Origin: Nitrospinaceae bacterium
GTDB lineage: Bacteria; Nitrospinota; Nitrospinia; Nitrospinales; VA-1
Assembly: GCA_021604505.1 (NCBI GenBank)
Contig: BQJC01000001.1
Span: forward strand, 894,218 to 958,217
DNA length: 64,000 bases
Direction of reading: 5' to 3'
Part shown: one piece after another, positions 47,500-55,679 of the stretch
How the letters are laid out: every line of letters starts with the position of its first letter
Position numbering within the stretch: position 1 is the first letter of the stretch
Made by a program: the position numbers and the translations under genes
Notes under the pieces: model-generated
The model's input: only the letters and a program-made list of their open reading frames with translations
The model's database searches: none
Told to the model about the DNA's origin: nothing

Positions 47500-48671
47500 T
47501 GAAAACGGACTTTTCATATATCTATAGCGCTGTTCGCACCCCTGTCGGAAAATTCAATGGGGTATTCTCTGCGGTTCCGGCGCCTGATTTAGCGGCCATT
47601 GCGATTGCAGAAGCTTTGAACAGAAGCGGTGTGCCCGGCAGTGACGTTGGCGCCGTGTATTTAGGCAATGTGCTTTCAGCCGGATTGGGCCAGGCCCCGG
47701 CCCGTCAGGCGGCCTTAAAGAGCGGGTTGCCCAATCATGTCGGTGCGTGCACTATAAACAAGGTCTGCGGTTCCGGGTTGGAAAGCGTCATACTGGCAGA
47801 TCAGGCGGTGCGTTTGGGTCAGGCTGGCTTTGTGGTTGCGGGGGGAATGGAAAGTATGAGTCGCGCGCCTTTTTTGATTCCTCACTTACGCAAAGGGCAT
47901 AAACTGGGAAACACAGCCGTCATCGACAGTATGATTCATGATGGTTTGTTGGATTCTCATAAAAACAGGCATATGGGTGAGCTTTGCGAAGCATTGGCAA
48001 AGCAGTTTGCCTACTCTCGTAACATTCAGGATGCTTATGCCATTAACAGCTATACCCGGGCCCGAAAGGCGCAGGAATCTGGAATATTTGCCAAAGAAAT
48101 TGCCAATGTTTCGACCCTCGAAAAAGGCCATGAGAAAATCATAACCAGGGATGAACAACCTTTTGCAGACAATCTCGATGAGTTTCCTTTTTTGCGTCCG
48201 GTATTCGATAAAGACCAGGGAACCATCACCCAGGGAAACGGAGCTAAGTTGAATGATGGGGCCGCGGCATTGATCGTTGGAAAAGAAACAGCGAATTTAA
48301 ACCCCATTGCGAGAATTACGGCCTATGCCACACACGCCCAGTCGCCCGAAACATTCGCTTTGGCGCCGGTGGAAGCGATCAGAAAGGTTTTGTCAGAGAA
48401 CCGATTAGGCGTCGATGACATCGACCTGTTCGAAATCAATGAGGCGTTCGCCGTTATGTCCCTGGCTGTCAACGATCTGCTCTGCCTGGATCCCGGAAAA
48501 GTAAACGTGCATGGAGGTTCGATTGCTCTGGGCCATCCCATTGGGGCGACCGGAGCGCGAATTTTGGTGACATTGATCAATGCTTTGCAGGAGAAAAAGT
48601 TAAAACGTGGTTTGGCCAGTCTATGCATCGGGGGAGGAGAGGCCATCGCCATGATTATTGAAACAGTTTGA
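47499..48671 (+). CDS. Acetyl-CoA C-acetyltransferase (thiolase), copy 2
   Basis: 390 residues. Canonical thiolase: Cys in INKVCGSGLESV, NEAFAVMSL, GHPIGATGARILVTL with the catalytic His, and SLCIGGGEAIAM with the second Cys. It should cleave acetoacetyl-CoA made by the next gene's product. Strikingly similar along its length to the 35503 thiolase (compare YIYSAVRTPVGKFNGVFSA with YIYGAARTPIGKFRGALSS), indicating duplication. Its first base is the last base of the flavin-reductase stop codon. Confidence 0.93.
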   Translation: MKTDFSYIYSAVRTPVGKFNGVFSAVPAPDLAAIAIAEALNRSGVPGSDVGAVYLGNVLSAGLGQAPARQAALKSGLPNHVGACTINKVCGSGLESVILADQAVRLGQAGFVVAGGMESMSRAPFLIPHLRKGHKLGNTAVIDSMIHDGLLDSHKNRHMGELCEALAKQFAYSRNIQDAYAINSYTRARKAQESGIFAKEIANVSTLEKGHEKIITRDEQPFADNLDEFPFLRPVFDKDQGTITQGNGAKLNDGAAALIVGKETANLNPIARITAYATHAQSPETFALAPVEAIRKVLSENRLGVDDIDLFEINEAFAVMSLAVNDLLCLDPGKVNVHGGSIALGHPIGATGARILVTLINALQEKKLKRGLASLCIGGGEAIAMIIETV

Positions 48672-48695
48672 ACTCCATGCAAAATAATAAACGAC

Positions 48696-48766
48696 CTCGC
48701 CGCAAGCGAACGGGGTATAAGACAAAGGGTTTCATTTAAAAGCCGTGGCAAGCCATGGGGTATAAA
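48696..48766 (+). repeat. Two REP-like palindromic units ending GGGGTATAA
   Basis: Unit 1 (48696-48720) has GCCGCAAGCGAA followed by CGGGGTATAA; unit 2 (48741-48766) has GCCGTGGCAAGCCATGGGGT followed by ATAAA. Both fold as short hairpins around CAAG and end in GGGGTATAA, and they lie in the only sizeable gap of the homogentisate operon. The pattern is that of repetitive extragenic palindromes mobilised by RAYT transposases, which could not be confirmed here. Confidence 0.45.
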
Positions 48767-48811
48767 CCCCGCTGGTGGGAATAACTCTCTTTTCAAAAGA
48801 CCGAGTTTATT

Positions 48812-50785
48812 ATGAGCGCCATTCTCTGGGAACCCGGCCCGCAAACGATCAGACAATCAGGAATGTTTCATTTTTTGAAGGCCGTCAATCAGGAATTTTC
48901 CCTGTCCTTAAAAACTTATTCGCAACTGCACCAATGGTCTATCCAGCATTATAAAGATTTTTGGAATTTCTACAGCAACTACTCCCAGATAAAATTCAAC
49001 CAACCCGCAGATCGTGTTGTCTCGCAGGACTCCATGCCAGGGTGCCGCTGGTTTGAAGGCGCGGAACTCAACTATGCTGAAAATCTCCTTCAGGCCGCGC
49101 CGGAAAAACTAGCGATTATCAGCAAATTAGAAGACCGTCCGTTGACGTATTTGACTTACGGCCAATTGAAAAAGAGCGCGATTCAATTTGCATCTGCTTT
49201 GCAAACAACGGGCATTAAATCGGGCGATTGTGTCGCGGGTTATCTTCCCAACATTCCCGAAACCTTGATCGCTATGCTGGGATGCGCCTCCATAGGAGCC
49301 GTTTGGACTTCTTGTTCTCCGGATTTTGGCGCCCAGGGCGTGATAGACCGTTTGGGCCAAATTCAACCAAAAATATTGATTGTCAGCGATGGTTACGCTT
49401 ATAACGGAAAAACTTATGCTTTGGAAGAAAGAGTTAAAGCGATTGCCGCGGAGGTGAAAAGCCTAAAACATCTAGTCATCATCCCGCTTTTGAAAGATTC
49501 GGCTAACGTACCGAGTTTTCCCATTCCTGATGTCACCCGTTGGCAAAGTTTTATAGATAAAGGAAGTTCGGAAGATTTCGTGTTCCAATCCTTACCCTTC
49601 AATCATCCGCTTTTTATTTTGTATTCCTCCGGGACCACAGGATTGCCCAAATGCCTTGTTCATGGAGCCGGCGCCACTTTGTTGCAACACCATAAGGAAC
49701 ATGCGTTGCACACGAATATCGGCGCGGAAGATGTGGTTTTTTATTACACCACCTGTGGATGGATGATGTGGAATTGGCTCGCGTCGGTTTTGGCGCAACA
49801 GGCGACCATTGTTCTTTATGATGGGTCTCCCGGATATCCCTCATTGACTCTGTTATGGGAATTAGTGGATGAAGCCAAAATAACGGTTTTTGGAACCAGC
49901 CCCAAATTCCTTTCCTTGAATCGAAAAAAACAAATCAGTCCCAAAACAACAAGTGAACTTTCAACCTTGAAAACGATATTGTCTACAGGGGCGCCCTTAA
50001 GTGAAGAAGAGTTTTTCTGGGTTTATGAACATGTGAAAAAAGATGTCCAATTGTCTTCCATCAGTGGAGGCACAGATATCGTTTCGTGTTTTATGCTGGG
50101 CAATCCCATGTTGCCTGTAAGATCGGGGGAAATCCAGTGTATCGGCCTGGGGATGGATGTTGTTTCCCTGGATGAAAACAACCGTCCCGTTAAAAATAAA
50201 AAAGGGGAATTGGTTTGTCGGACTCCAGCGCCCTCCATGCCACTTTGCTTTTGGAAGGATGTGGGCTATAAAAAATACAGCCAGGCCTATTTTAATAAAC
50301 TGCCGGGAATGTGGATGCATGGGGATTTCATTGAAATCAAAGATCATGGCGGGGTGGTGGTATTTGGAAGAAGCGACGCGACGCTTAATCCGGGGGGCGT
50401 GCGCATAGGGACCGCGGAAATTTATAGAATTGTTGAACAGCTGGATGAAGTTCTGGACAGCCTGGTCATCGGCATAGAAGAAGATAATGACGTTCGGATG
50501 GTTCTTTTTTTAGTTTTGCAGGAAACAATCCAACTGCGAGAAACTCTACAGGATAAAATTAAAAAAATACTGCGGGAAGAGGCAACACCCCGTCATGTGC
50601 CGCAAGAATTGTTTCAGGTTAAAGAAATCCCAAGAACCCTGAATGGCAAAAAAATGGAGTTAATGATCAAGTCGATTTTTCAAGGGGAATCAATCCCTAA
50701 TCAAACGGCTTTGGCCAATCCGGGATGTCTCGCCGAATTTGAAAAGATCAAATCAAACAGGCGGGTCGGCTCAAAAACCCTTTAG
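48812..50785 (+). CDS. acsA: Acetoacetyl-CoA synthetase
   Basis: 657 residues, the normal length. Activates acetoacetate with ATP and CoA. Motifs of the ANL family are present: the P-loop-like FILYSSGTTGLPKCLVHGAG near residue 268, YTTCGWMMWNWLASVLAQQA, GTSPKFLSLNRKKQ, SGGTDIVSCFMLGNP, MWMHGDFIEIKDHGGVVVFG, RSDATLNPGGVRIGTAEIYR and the C-terminal PRTLNGKKMELMIK catalytic Lys. The SGGTD and GWMMWN forms separate it from acetyl-CoA synthetases. It completes the route homogentisate to acetoacetate to acetyl-CoA with the preceding thiolase. The 140-base gap holds REP-like repeats. The 3-prime end overlaps the convergent gene by four bases. Confidence 0.93.
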   Translation: MSAILWEPGPQTIRQSGMFHFLKAVNQEFSLSLKTYSQLHQWSIQHYKDFWNFYSNYSQIKFNQPADRVVSQDSMPGCRWFEGAELNYAENLLQAAPEKLAIISKLEDRPLTYLTYGQLKKSAIQFASALQTTGIKSGDCVAGYLPNIPETLIAMLGCASIGAVWTSCSPDFGAQGVIDRLGQIQPKILIVSDGYAYNGKTYALEERVKAIAAEVKSLKHLVIIPLLKDSANVPSFPIPDVTRWQSFIDKGSSEDFVFQSLPFNHPLFILYSSGTTGLPKCLVHGAGATLLQHHKEHALHTNIGAEDVVFYYTTCGWMMWNWLASVLAQQATIVLYDGSPGYPSLTLLWELVDEAKITVFGTSPKFLSLNRKKQISPKTTSELSTLKTILSTGAPLSEEEFFWVYEHVKKDVQLSSISGGTDIVSCFMLGNPMLPVRSGEIQCIGLGMDVVSLDENNRPVKNKKGELVCRTPAPSMPLCFWKDVGYKKYSQAYFNKLPGMWMHGDFIEIKDHGGVVVFGRSDATLNPGGVRIGTAEIYRIVEQLDEVLDSLVIGIEEDNDVRMVLFLVLQETIQLRETLQDKIKKILREEATPRHVPQELFQVKEIPRTLNGKKMELMIKSIFQGESIPNQTALANPGCLAEFEKIKSNRRVGSKTL

Positions 50786-51600
50786 GTGGCAACAGAGGTG
50801 CTTGAATTTTTTCGCGACTGGTCCAGTCCAACCCAGAAGGTATAAATGGCATCCAATGCCTGATGGCCTCCTTGTAAAAATTTTTCAAAATCGAAATCAG
50901 GTTTGTAATAAGCATGTTTCATTTCTTCCAGGACATTGTCTCCATGGCCTTTTTCACTGTTAAAGTGAAATTGAAAAAAATCGAGTGGGATTTCTTGATC
51001 TTTTTCTAAATGGTTTTTTGCATTATAAAATTCAATGCCCGTGATCAGTTCTTTCCAAAAATTATGGGATTCCTGCTCCACCCCTTTCCCAATACCCCAG
51101 GCCGCCCAGGTTTCGATTGCATAGCTCGCGCCGCGGCCAAATTCCCCGTCTTTACTTCCATAAGTAAATTCAAGACCTTTGATAAACTCTTTTGTGTGAA
51201 CGGAGGCGGATTCCCAGCTTCCAAGTTTTTCCGGATTCAGGTTTAGCGGGCGGGCGGTATCCCTAAGCCAGTTGATATGAGCCCAGCGGGTTTTGAATGG
51301 TTGATCTTCCGTTGAGCCGTCGGGATTGATTCCAACGCCCAGTTCATTTGCCAAAATATATCGTGCGTGGGTTTCAGCCTCCAGGTCTGATGCATTTAGA
51401 ACCCTCATCAACTGGGCCAGCAAAAACCATTTAGAAAACACGGCAAACTGTTCAAACAAGTCAATTAACTGCCCTTGGGTCGCCTCCCCATTTTTGAACC
51501 ATTTGCAATAAGGATTGTCAACGATAACCGGGTGACCGTGGATTTTATCCTTCACGATCCACCAAAAATCCTCAAAGGGTTTTCGTCTTGGAGCATTCAT
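50782..51600 (-). CDS. Heme-oxygenase-like diiron oxidase family protein (CADD/PqqC-like fold)
   Basis: 272 residues, all helical. The likely diiron ligand set is intact: Glu86 in ANELGVG, His108 in RWAHINWL, Glu163 in YAIETWAAWG, and the C-terminal HxxxExxH with His212, Glu216 and His219 (HFNSEKGH). Such proteins use O2 on diverse substrates; CADD-type members derive p-aminobenzoate from tyrosine and others fragment amino or fatty acids. The gene faces the homogentisate operon tail to tail and lies next to amino-acid deaminases, so an amino-acid-related substrate is plausible, not shown. TenA or PqqC homologues without metal are the alternative, disfavoured by the complete ligand set. Confidence 0.72.
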   Translation of the reverse strand: MNAPRRKPFEDFWWIVKDKIHGHPVIVDNPYCKWFKNGEATQGQLIDLFEQFAVFSKWFLLAQLMRVLNASDLEAETHARYILANELGVGINPDGSTEDQPFKTRWAHINWLRDTARPLNLNPEKLGSWESASVHTKEFIKGLEFTYGSKDGEFGRGASYAIETWAAWGIGKGVEQESHNFWKELITGIEFYNAKNHLEKDQEIPLDFFQFHFNSEKGHGDNVLEEMKHAYYKPDFDFEKFLQGGHQALDAIYTFWVGLDQSRKNSSTSVAT

Positions 51601-52163
51601 GATGCACCTCTTGCGTTAGTCATAAATAGACAATCTTGCGCGGGGAATTTTCAATCTTTATCTCCTGCACATTAAAGAACCGATTCTCCCCTCATACAAA
51701 TATTTTACTCCGGTAAAAAGTCAGAGGAAAGTCAATTAGGCATGTGAAATTTACATTTTCCAAACGCCAAAAGGCGAATAGCAAGGTCGAAAAAAAATCA
51801 TTTTTCGGCTCATGAAACACATTGAAAATTCGAAAGTTAACGTCCAACCTGATCCCGATTGAATTTTCGAGGGGCCCATAATTCATTCAACAACGGGTGC
51901 AAAGTGAGCGGAAAAACGGCTTGGAAAGGGAGGTTGTTTGCTGATTCGATAGCCTTGAATGCTTGCACCATTTTCCCAGGCAATGAAATGCCGGCCCTCA
52001 GTGGACTATCTTGTTCGATTAAACGATTTGAAGAACTGGGTGGTCGAGGATGAGCAAGCCCGAAGGGATGTTAAATGGAAACTAGTATATTTAATATGCT
52101 AAAAATAGGGTGTACATGGAAAGCATTTCGATTTCGCGACCCTTCTGGCCAATAATCGATTAA
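51601..52163. other. Gene-poor region with decayed sequence
   Basis: Holds the promoter side of the 50782 gene and a decayed tryptophanase tail at 51755-51978. From about 51979 to 52163 nothing recognisable was found; composition is AT-rich. Confidence 0.4.
51755..51978 (-). pseudogene. C-terminal remnant of a second tryptophanase-like gene plus its 3-prime flank
   Basis: Reading the minus strand from 51978 gives WENGASIQGYRISKQPPF then PSRFSAHFAPVVE and a stop, matching the last 31 residues of the intact 53773 gene (WENRATLPAYRISKQPPF, LRHFSAHFAPVVE). Homology continues through the 3-prime flank down to about 51700 and corresponds to 53644-53868 with nearly equal length (224 versus 225 bases). 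The His449 equivalent has become Arg. Upstream of the Trp codon the similarity stops abruptly, so the rest of this copy is gone. Confidence 0.8.
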
Positions 52164-52397
52164 ACTGGCGGTATAAAACCTCACGGGGGATGCCACAATG
52201 AGCCGTTGTTAGACATAAGAAATCTTCTCCTATACCTGGAGAGAAGATTGCAATGGGCAGCTCAGTTACCGGAAATAGAGTCCATCGATTTTAGCCCGAT
52301 GCGGCTTTACGAGGACCGAACCGGTGTGTTGGGCGCGAAAGTTTTGAACAGGGGGGTTCCAAATGATGAGCCATTATATCGACAATTTTTCGGATGA
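52164..52397 (+). pseudogene. C-terminal remnant of an ADP-forming acyl-CoA synthetase
   Basis: An open frame after a TAA at 52161 reads NEPLLDIRNLLLYLERRLQW, then AAQLPEIESIDFSPMRLYED and RTGVLGAKVLNR. This matches the end of the ATP-grasp domain of ADP-forming acetyl/acyl-CoA synthetases (pattern: EP-LDI, then PEIxELDINPLxVY, then LDAKI). Only about 65 residues survive, no start or ribosome-binding site is present, and the frame overlaps the start of the dehydrogenase gene, so it is a truncated relic. Confidence 0.65.
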
Positions 52398-53469
52398 TCT
52401 GGGTCCAGAAAAGGTCATCCATATTTATGAGCCAAAATCGAAGTTGCGCGCTATCGTGGTCATCGACAACATTTCGCTTGGACCTGCCGTTGGCGGTTGC
52501 CGGATGGCAAAAGACGTGACCACACAGGAAGTATTTCGTTTAGCACGAGCCATGACGCTTAAGAACGCTCTGGCCAATCTTCCGCATGGAGGTGCAAAAT
52601 CAGCCATCCTCGCGGATTCCGGAACCGACGAAAAGGAAGCGCTCATGCGCAAATTTGCACAAGCGATCAAAATACTCACCGATTACATTCCCGGACCAGA
52701 CATGGGTACGAATGAGGAATGCATGGCGTTTGTCCATGACGAAATTGGCCGGGCGGTTGGGCTTCCCAAGGTTCTGGGCGGTATTCCTCTGGACGCACTG
52801 GGAATGACCGGATACGGTTTGAGCGTTGCGGCCAAAGTGGCTTCGGATGATATTTCACTTACCCTTGAAGGTGCCAGAATCATTATTCAGGGCTTTGGCA
52901 ATGTCGGCAAGGCCGCCGCGAAATATCTCGGTGACCTTGGCGTGAAGCTGATCGCAACCTGCGATTCGAAAGGAGGGATTCATAACCCGGACGGTATCGC
53001 TATTGAGCAGTTGATCAAGGCCAAAGAATCCGGAGTGATCGTTTCGAAATCGGGATTGGGAAAACCGGTGAGTAATGAAGATTTGTTGAATATCGAATCG
53101 GACATATTTATCCCGGCGGCGCGGCCAGACGTGTTTACGGAAGCCAATCAGGAGAAATTGAAAACCTGGCTGGTTTTGGAAGGCGCCAATGTTCCGATCA
53201 CGCCTTCTGCAGCTGAAAAAATGCACAAGAGGGGAATCGTGATCGTTCCGGACATTATAGCCAACTGCGGCGGAGTGATTTGCGCGGCTACCGAGTACCA
53301 GGGCCTCACTGAGTCCAATGCTTTTGAGCGTGTCGAGGCCACTGTCACGAGCAATACCGATGAGTTGCTAAAACGCGTTGTCGAGGATGACCTCCCGCCT
53401 CATGAGATTGCTCTAAAAATGGCGCGCGAGAGAATCGCGAAAGCCATGTCCTATAGGTCTCGTATGTAG
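52363..53469 (+). CDS. Leu/Val/Phe-type amino-acid dehydrogenase (Glu/Leu/Phe/Val dehydrogenase family)
   Basis: 368 residues, the size of leucine dehydrogenase. It oxidatively deaminates branched-chain (or aromatic) amino acids with NAD. Visible: AIVVIDNISLGPAVGGCRMA, the catalytic Lys region MTLKNALANLPHGGAKSAIL with two Lys, PGPDMGTNEECMAFVHDEIG with the catalytic Asp, and the Rossmann motif IIIQGFGNVGKAAAKYLG. NCGGVICAATEYQG and the C-terminal helix complete the fold. AGGGGGG precedes tandem ATGs at 52363 and 52366. It stands alone between two copies of a tryptophanase tail, and probably feeds 2-oxoacids to the 31594 oxidoreductase. Confidence 0.9.
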   Translation: MMSHYIDNFSDDLGPEKVIHIYEPKSKLRAIVVIDNISLGPAVGGCRMAKDVTTQEVFRLARAMTLKNALANLPHGGAKSAILADSGTDEKEALMRKFAQAIKILTDYIPGPDMGTNEECMAFVHDEIGRAVGLPKVLGGIPLDALGMTGYGLSVAAKVASDDISLTLEGARIIIQGFGNVGKAAAKYLGDLGVKLIATCDSKGGIHNPDGIAIEQLIKAKESGVIVSKSGLGKPVSNEDLLNIESDIFIPAARPDVFTEANQEKLKTWLVLEGANVPITPSAAEKMHKRGIVIVPDIIANCGGVICAATEYQGLTESNAFERVEATVTSNTDELLKRVVEDDLPPHEIALKMARERIAKAMSYRSRM

Positions 53470-53772
53470 CAAACAGTGAGGGGTGAAATCGGAGCGGAAG
53501 TCAATTTGCTCAATGCGTGAATTCTGGAGCGAATAAGACAAGGCAGAAAGGGAATAACAATTTCGAACCGGGAGTATTTCTAAAGTAAAATTTCGGAGCT
53601 CTTAAACTCAGTTGAAGTTTGATTCTGCCATGAGAAATCAACCATTTCCAAACGCCAAATGTTGAATAATAATTTTGAAAAAAGTCTCACTATTTCGGCT
53701 CCTGGAACACATTGAAAAATCATAAATAAACGTCCCACTTTGGTTAAATTGATTTTTCCAGGCATCCTTAAT
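53470..53772. other. Intergenic stretch with homology to 51700-51885
   Basis: 303 bases between the dehydrogenase and tryptophanase stops. The part from about 53590 on is the 3-prime flank of the tryptophanase gene and is imperfectly repeated beside the 51755 remnant (shared blocks include TTCCAAACGCCAAA and GAACACATTGAAAA-like sequence). No gene or terminator recognised. Confidence 0.4.
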
Positions 53773-55152
53773 TTATTCAACAACGGGCGCAAAGTGAGCG
53801 GAAAAATGCCTCAGGAAGGGAGGTTGTTTGCTGATTCGATAGGCGGGAAGGGTTGCGCGGTTTTCCCAGACTTTCTTCAACACTTCCACAACATAATCAA
53901 AATGACTTTGGGTGTATACCCGTCTGGGAAAGGTAAGCCGGACAAATTCGAATGGCGGCGGGGATTCTTCTCCTGTCTCCGGGTCAACTTTACCGAACAT
54001 GACGGACCCCAACTCGACCGTTCTCACTCCGCCCTCCAGGTACAAAGAATTGACCAGTCCAATGCCAGGATAGGGTGGAAGATTGGTTTTGTCGAAAAAA
54101 TGTTTGGCGTCCAGAAAAATGGCATGCCCGCCCAGGGGATGAGCGATGGGTATTCCCAATTGGTCGAGTTTTTTGCCCATGTATTCAACCGTCGCATGGC
54201 GGTAAATTTGATATTCCAATTCCAGCGCCTCCAATAACCCGATGGCGATCACTTCCAAGTCCCTTCCCGCCAGGCCGCCGTATGTGGGAAACCCCTCCGT
54301 TAAGATGAGCACATTTTTAAAATCCTCTGCCAGGGAGTCGTCATTGCAGGCGAAAAATCCACCAATATTTGCCAGCCCATCTTTTTTTGCGCTCATGATA
54401 ACCCCGTCCGCATAGGAAAAAATCTCCCGAGCAATGTCTTTCAGGGAGCGAGTGTTATTGTTTCGTTCCCTTTCATAAATAAAAAACGCGTTCTCGGCAA
54501 ACCGCGCCGCATCCAGGATCAAGGGGATTCCATAGGGTTCCAATACTTCCTTCACTGACCGCATATTTTGCAGGGAAACCGGATGTCCGCCAAAAGAATT
54601 ATTGGTGATGGTGAGCATGGCGAAAGGAATTCTTTCTGCTCCGGTTTGGTCAATCAAGCGGTGTAATTTTTCGACATCCATATTGCCTTTGAAAGGATGC
54701 TGGGCCGACAGGTTCATCCCCTCATCAATGACCAAATCCACCGCTTCAGCTCCCGCATATTCAACGTTAGCCCGTGTGGTGTCGAAGTGGCCATTATTCG
54801 GAATCACATCGCCCGGCTTGATGCGGATTTTCGAAAGAATGTGCTCCCCGGCCCGCCCTTGATGAATCGGAAATATATGTTTGTATCCGGTAATGTCTTT
54901 CACCGTTGCCTGGAACCGTTCCCATGACCGACTGCCCGCATAACTTTCATCTCCCCTCATAAGTGCCGCCCACTGGTCGGTAGACATGGCCCCCGTACCG
55001 CTGTCGGTCAGCAAATCGATCGTGATATGATCCGCTGAAAGCAGAAAAACATTGTGATGCGCCTTGCGAAGCCATTCTTCCCGCTGATTTTTGGACGTGA
55101 TAGGAATGGGTTCGGTTGATTTGATCCGAAATGGCTCAATGATGGTATGCAT
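53773..55152 (-). CDS. tnaA: Tryptophanase-like beta-eliminating lyase
   Basis: 459-residue PLP enzyme of the tryptophanase/tyrosine phenol-lyase family. PLP Lys257 lies in SAKKDGLANIGG; PEPFRIKSTEP-like N-terminus, IDLLTDSGTGAM, FPIHQGRAGE and DAARFAENAFFI are diagnostic. Specificity positions favour tryptophanase: Asp124 in HFDTTR (Thr in tyrosine phenol-lyase), Leu381 in TVELGS (Arg in tyrosine phenol-lyase), and His449 in LRHFSAHF (Phe in tyrosine phenol-lyase). The overall length and lack of the E. coli TnaA insertion near residue 115 are more phenol-lyase-like. It would release indole, pyruvate and ammonia from Trp; other beta-substituted substrates are possible. No tnaC-type leader is obvious before it. 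Flanked downstream by a decayed second copy. Confidence 0.85.
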   Translation of the reverse strand: MHTIIEPFRIKSTEPIPITSKNQREEWLRKAHHNVFLLSADHITIDLLTDSGTGAMSTDQWAALMRGDESYAGSRSWERFQATVKDITGYKHIFPIHQGRAGEHILSKIRIKPGDVIPNNGHFDTTRANVEYAGAEAVDLVIDEGMNLSAQHPFKGNMDVEKLHRLIDQTGAERIPFAMLTITNNSFGGHPVSLQNMRSVKEVLEPYGIPLILDAARFAENAFFIYERERNNNTRSLKDIAREIFSYADGVIMSAKKDGLANIGGFFACNDDSLAEDFKNVLILTEGFPTYGGLAGRDLEVIAIGLLEALELEYQIYRHATVEYMGKKLDQLGIPIAHPLGGHAIFLDAKHFFDKTNLPPYPGIGLVNSLYLEGGVRTVELGSVMFGKVDPETGEESPPPFEFVRLTFPRRVYTQSHFDYVVEVLKKVWENRATLPAYRISKQPPFLRHFSAHFAPVVE

Positions 55153-55212
55153 GGATTCTCCACTGCCAAAGATTCAAATTATATGGGAAAAGACGATCTG
55201 ACCTTTCCCGTA

Positions 55213-55420
55213 ATTAGTGGACAGTTAATCAGGCCGCATTCTTGTTCTCAAAGCCTATCGGGCTGAGATAGCCGAGGCAGGAATGGCCACGTTGCCGATT
55301 GTAGAACATTTCAATGTAATCAAAAATAGCCATCTTCGCTTCCTGACGAGTATGGTAAATTTTTTCCTGAATCAACCTTGCCTTAAAGATGTGGAAGAAA
55401 CTTTCCGCCACAGCATTCTG
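55213..55420 (-). mobile_element. IS3-family transposase remnant (C-terminus plus terminal repeat)
   Basis: Minus-strand frame QNAVAESFFHIFKARLIQEK, then REAKMAIFDYIEMFYNRQRG and HSCLGYLSPIGFENKN, the last 65 residues of an IS3/IS150-type integrase-core transposase. A TAA stops the frame just upstream (55421-55423 side) and no more of the gene is found. The sequence TGGACAGT at 55218-55225 beyond the stop looks like an IS3-family inverted-repeat end. A dead fragment next to the tryptophanase promoter. Confidence 0.8.
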
Positions 55421-55679
55421 TTAGCTGTTCCTTATATGGGAGCGTCCGGTTCCAGATTTAAAATGGATGAACGTTCACAATACAACTTGAGCCTTTCCCA
55501 TGCCCAAAAGTGACTCGCTCTGCTATTCATCCTCCGGACGATAGCCCTTGTCCTCCTGATTATCATTGTTGTCTGCATCGTTGTACGAAAATCCTCAACT
55601 GGATACCACAGGGAACCATGACGCACCCATTCATCCTGCAATTTATCAAATAACCCAACCCAAGGTTTGAAAACAATTT
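55421..55679. other. Unrecognised sequence between transposase remnant and GYD gene
   Basis: The minus strand is open across much of this stretch, entering from inside the GYD gene in another frame, with a stretch GLFDKLQDEWVRHGSLWYPV. No homology was recognised and no start fits; it may be debris of a lost gene. Confidence 0.3.

Noticed and set aside
53773-55152. Tyrosine phenol-lyase assignment
   Set aside because: Three specificity positions (124, 381, 449) match tryptophanase rather than phenol-lyase.
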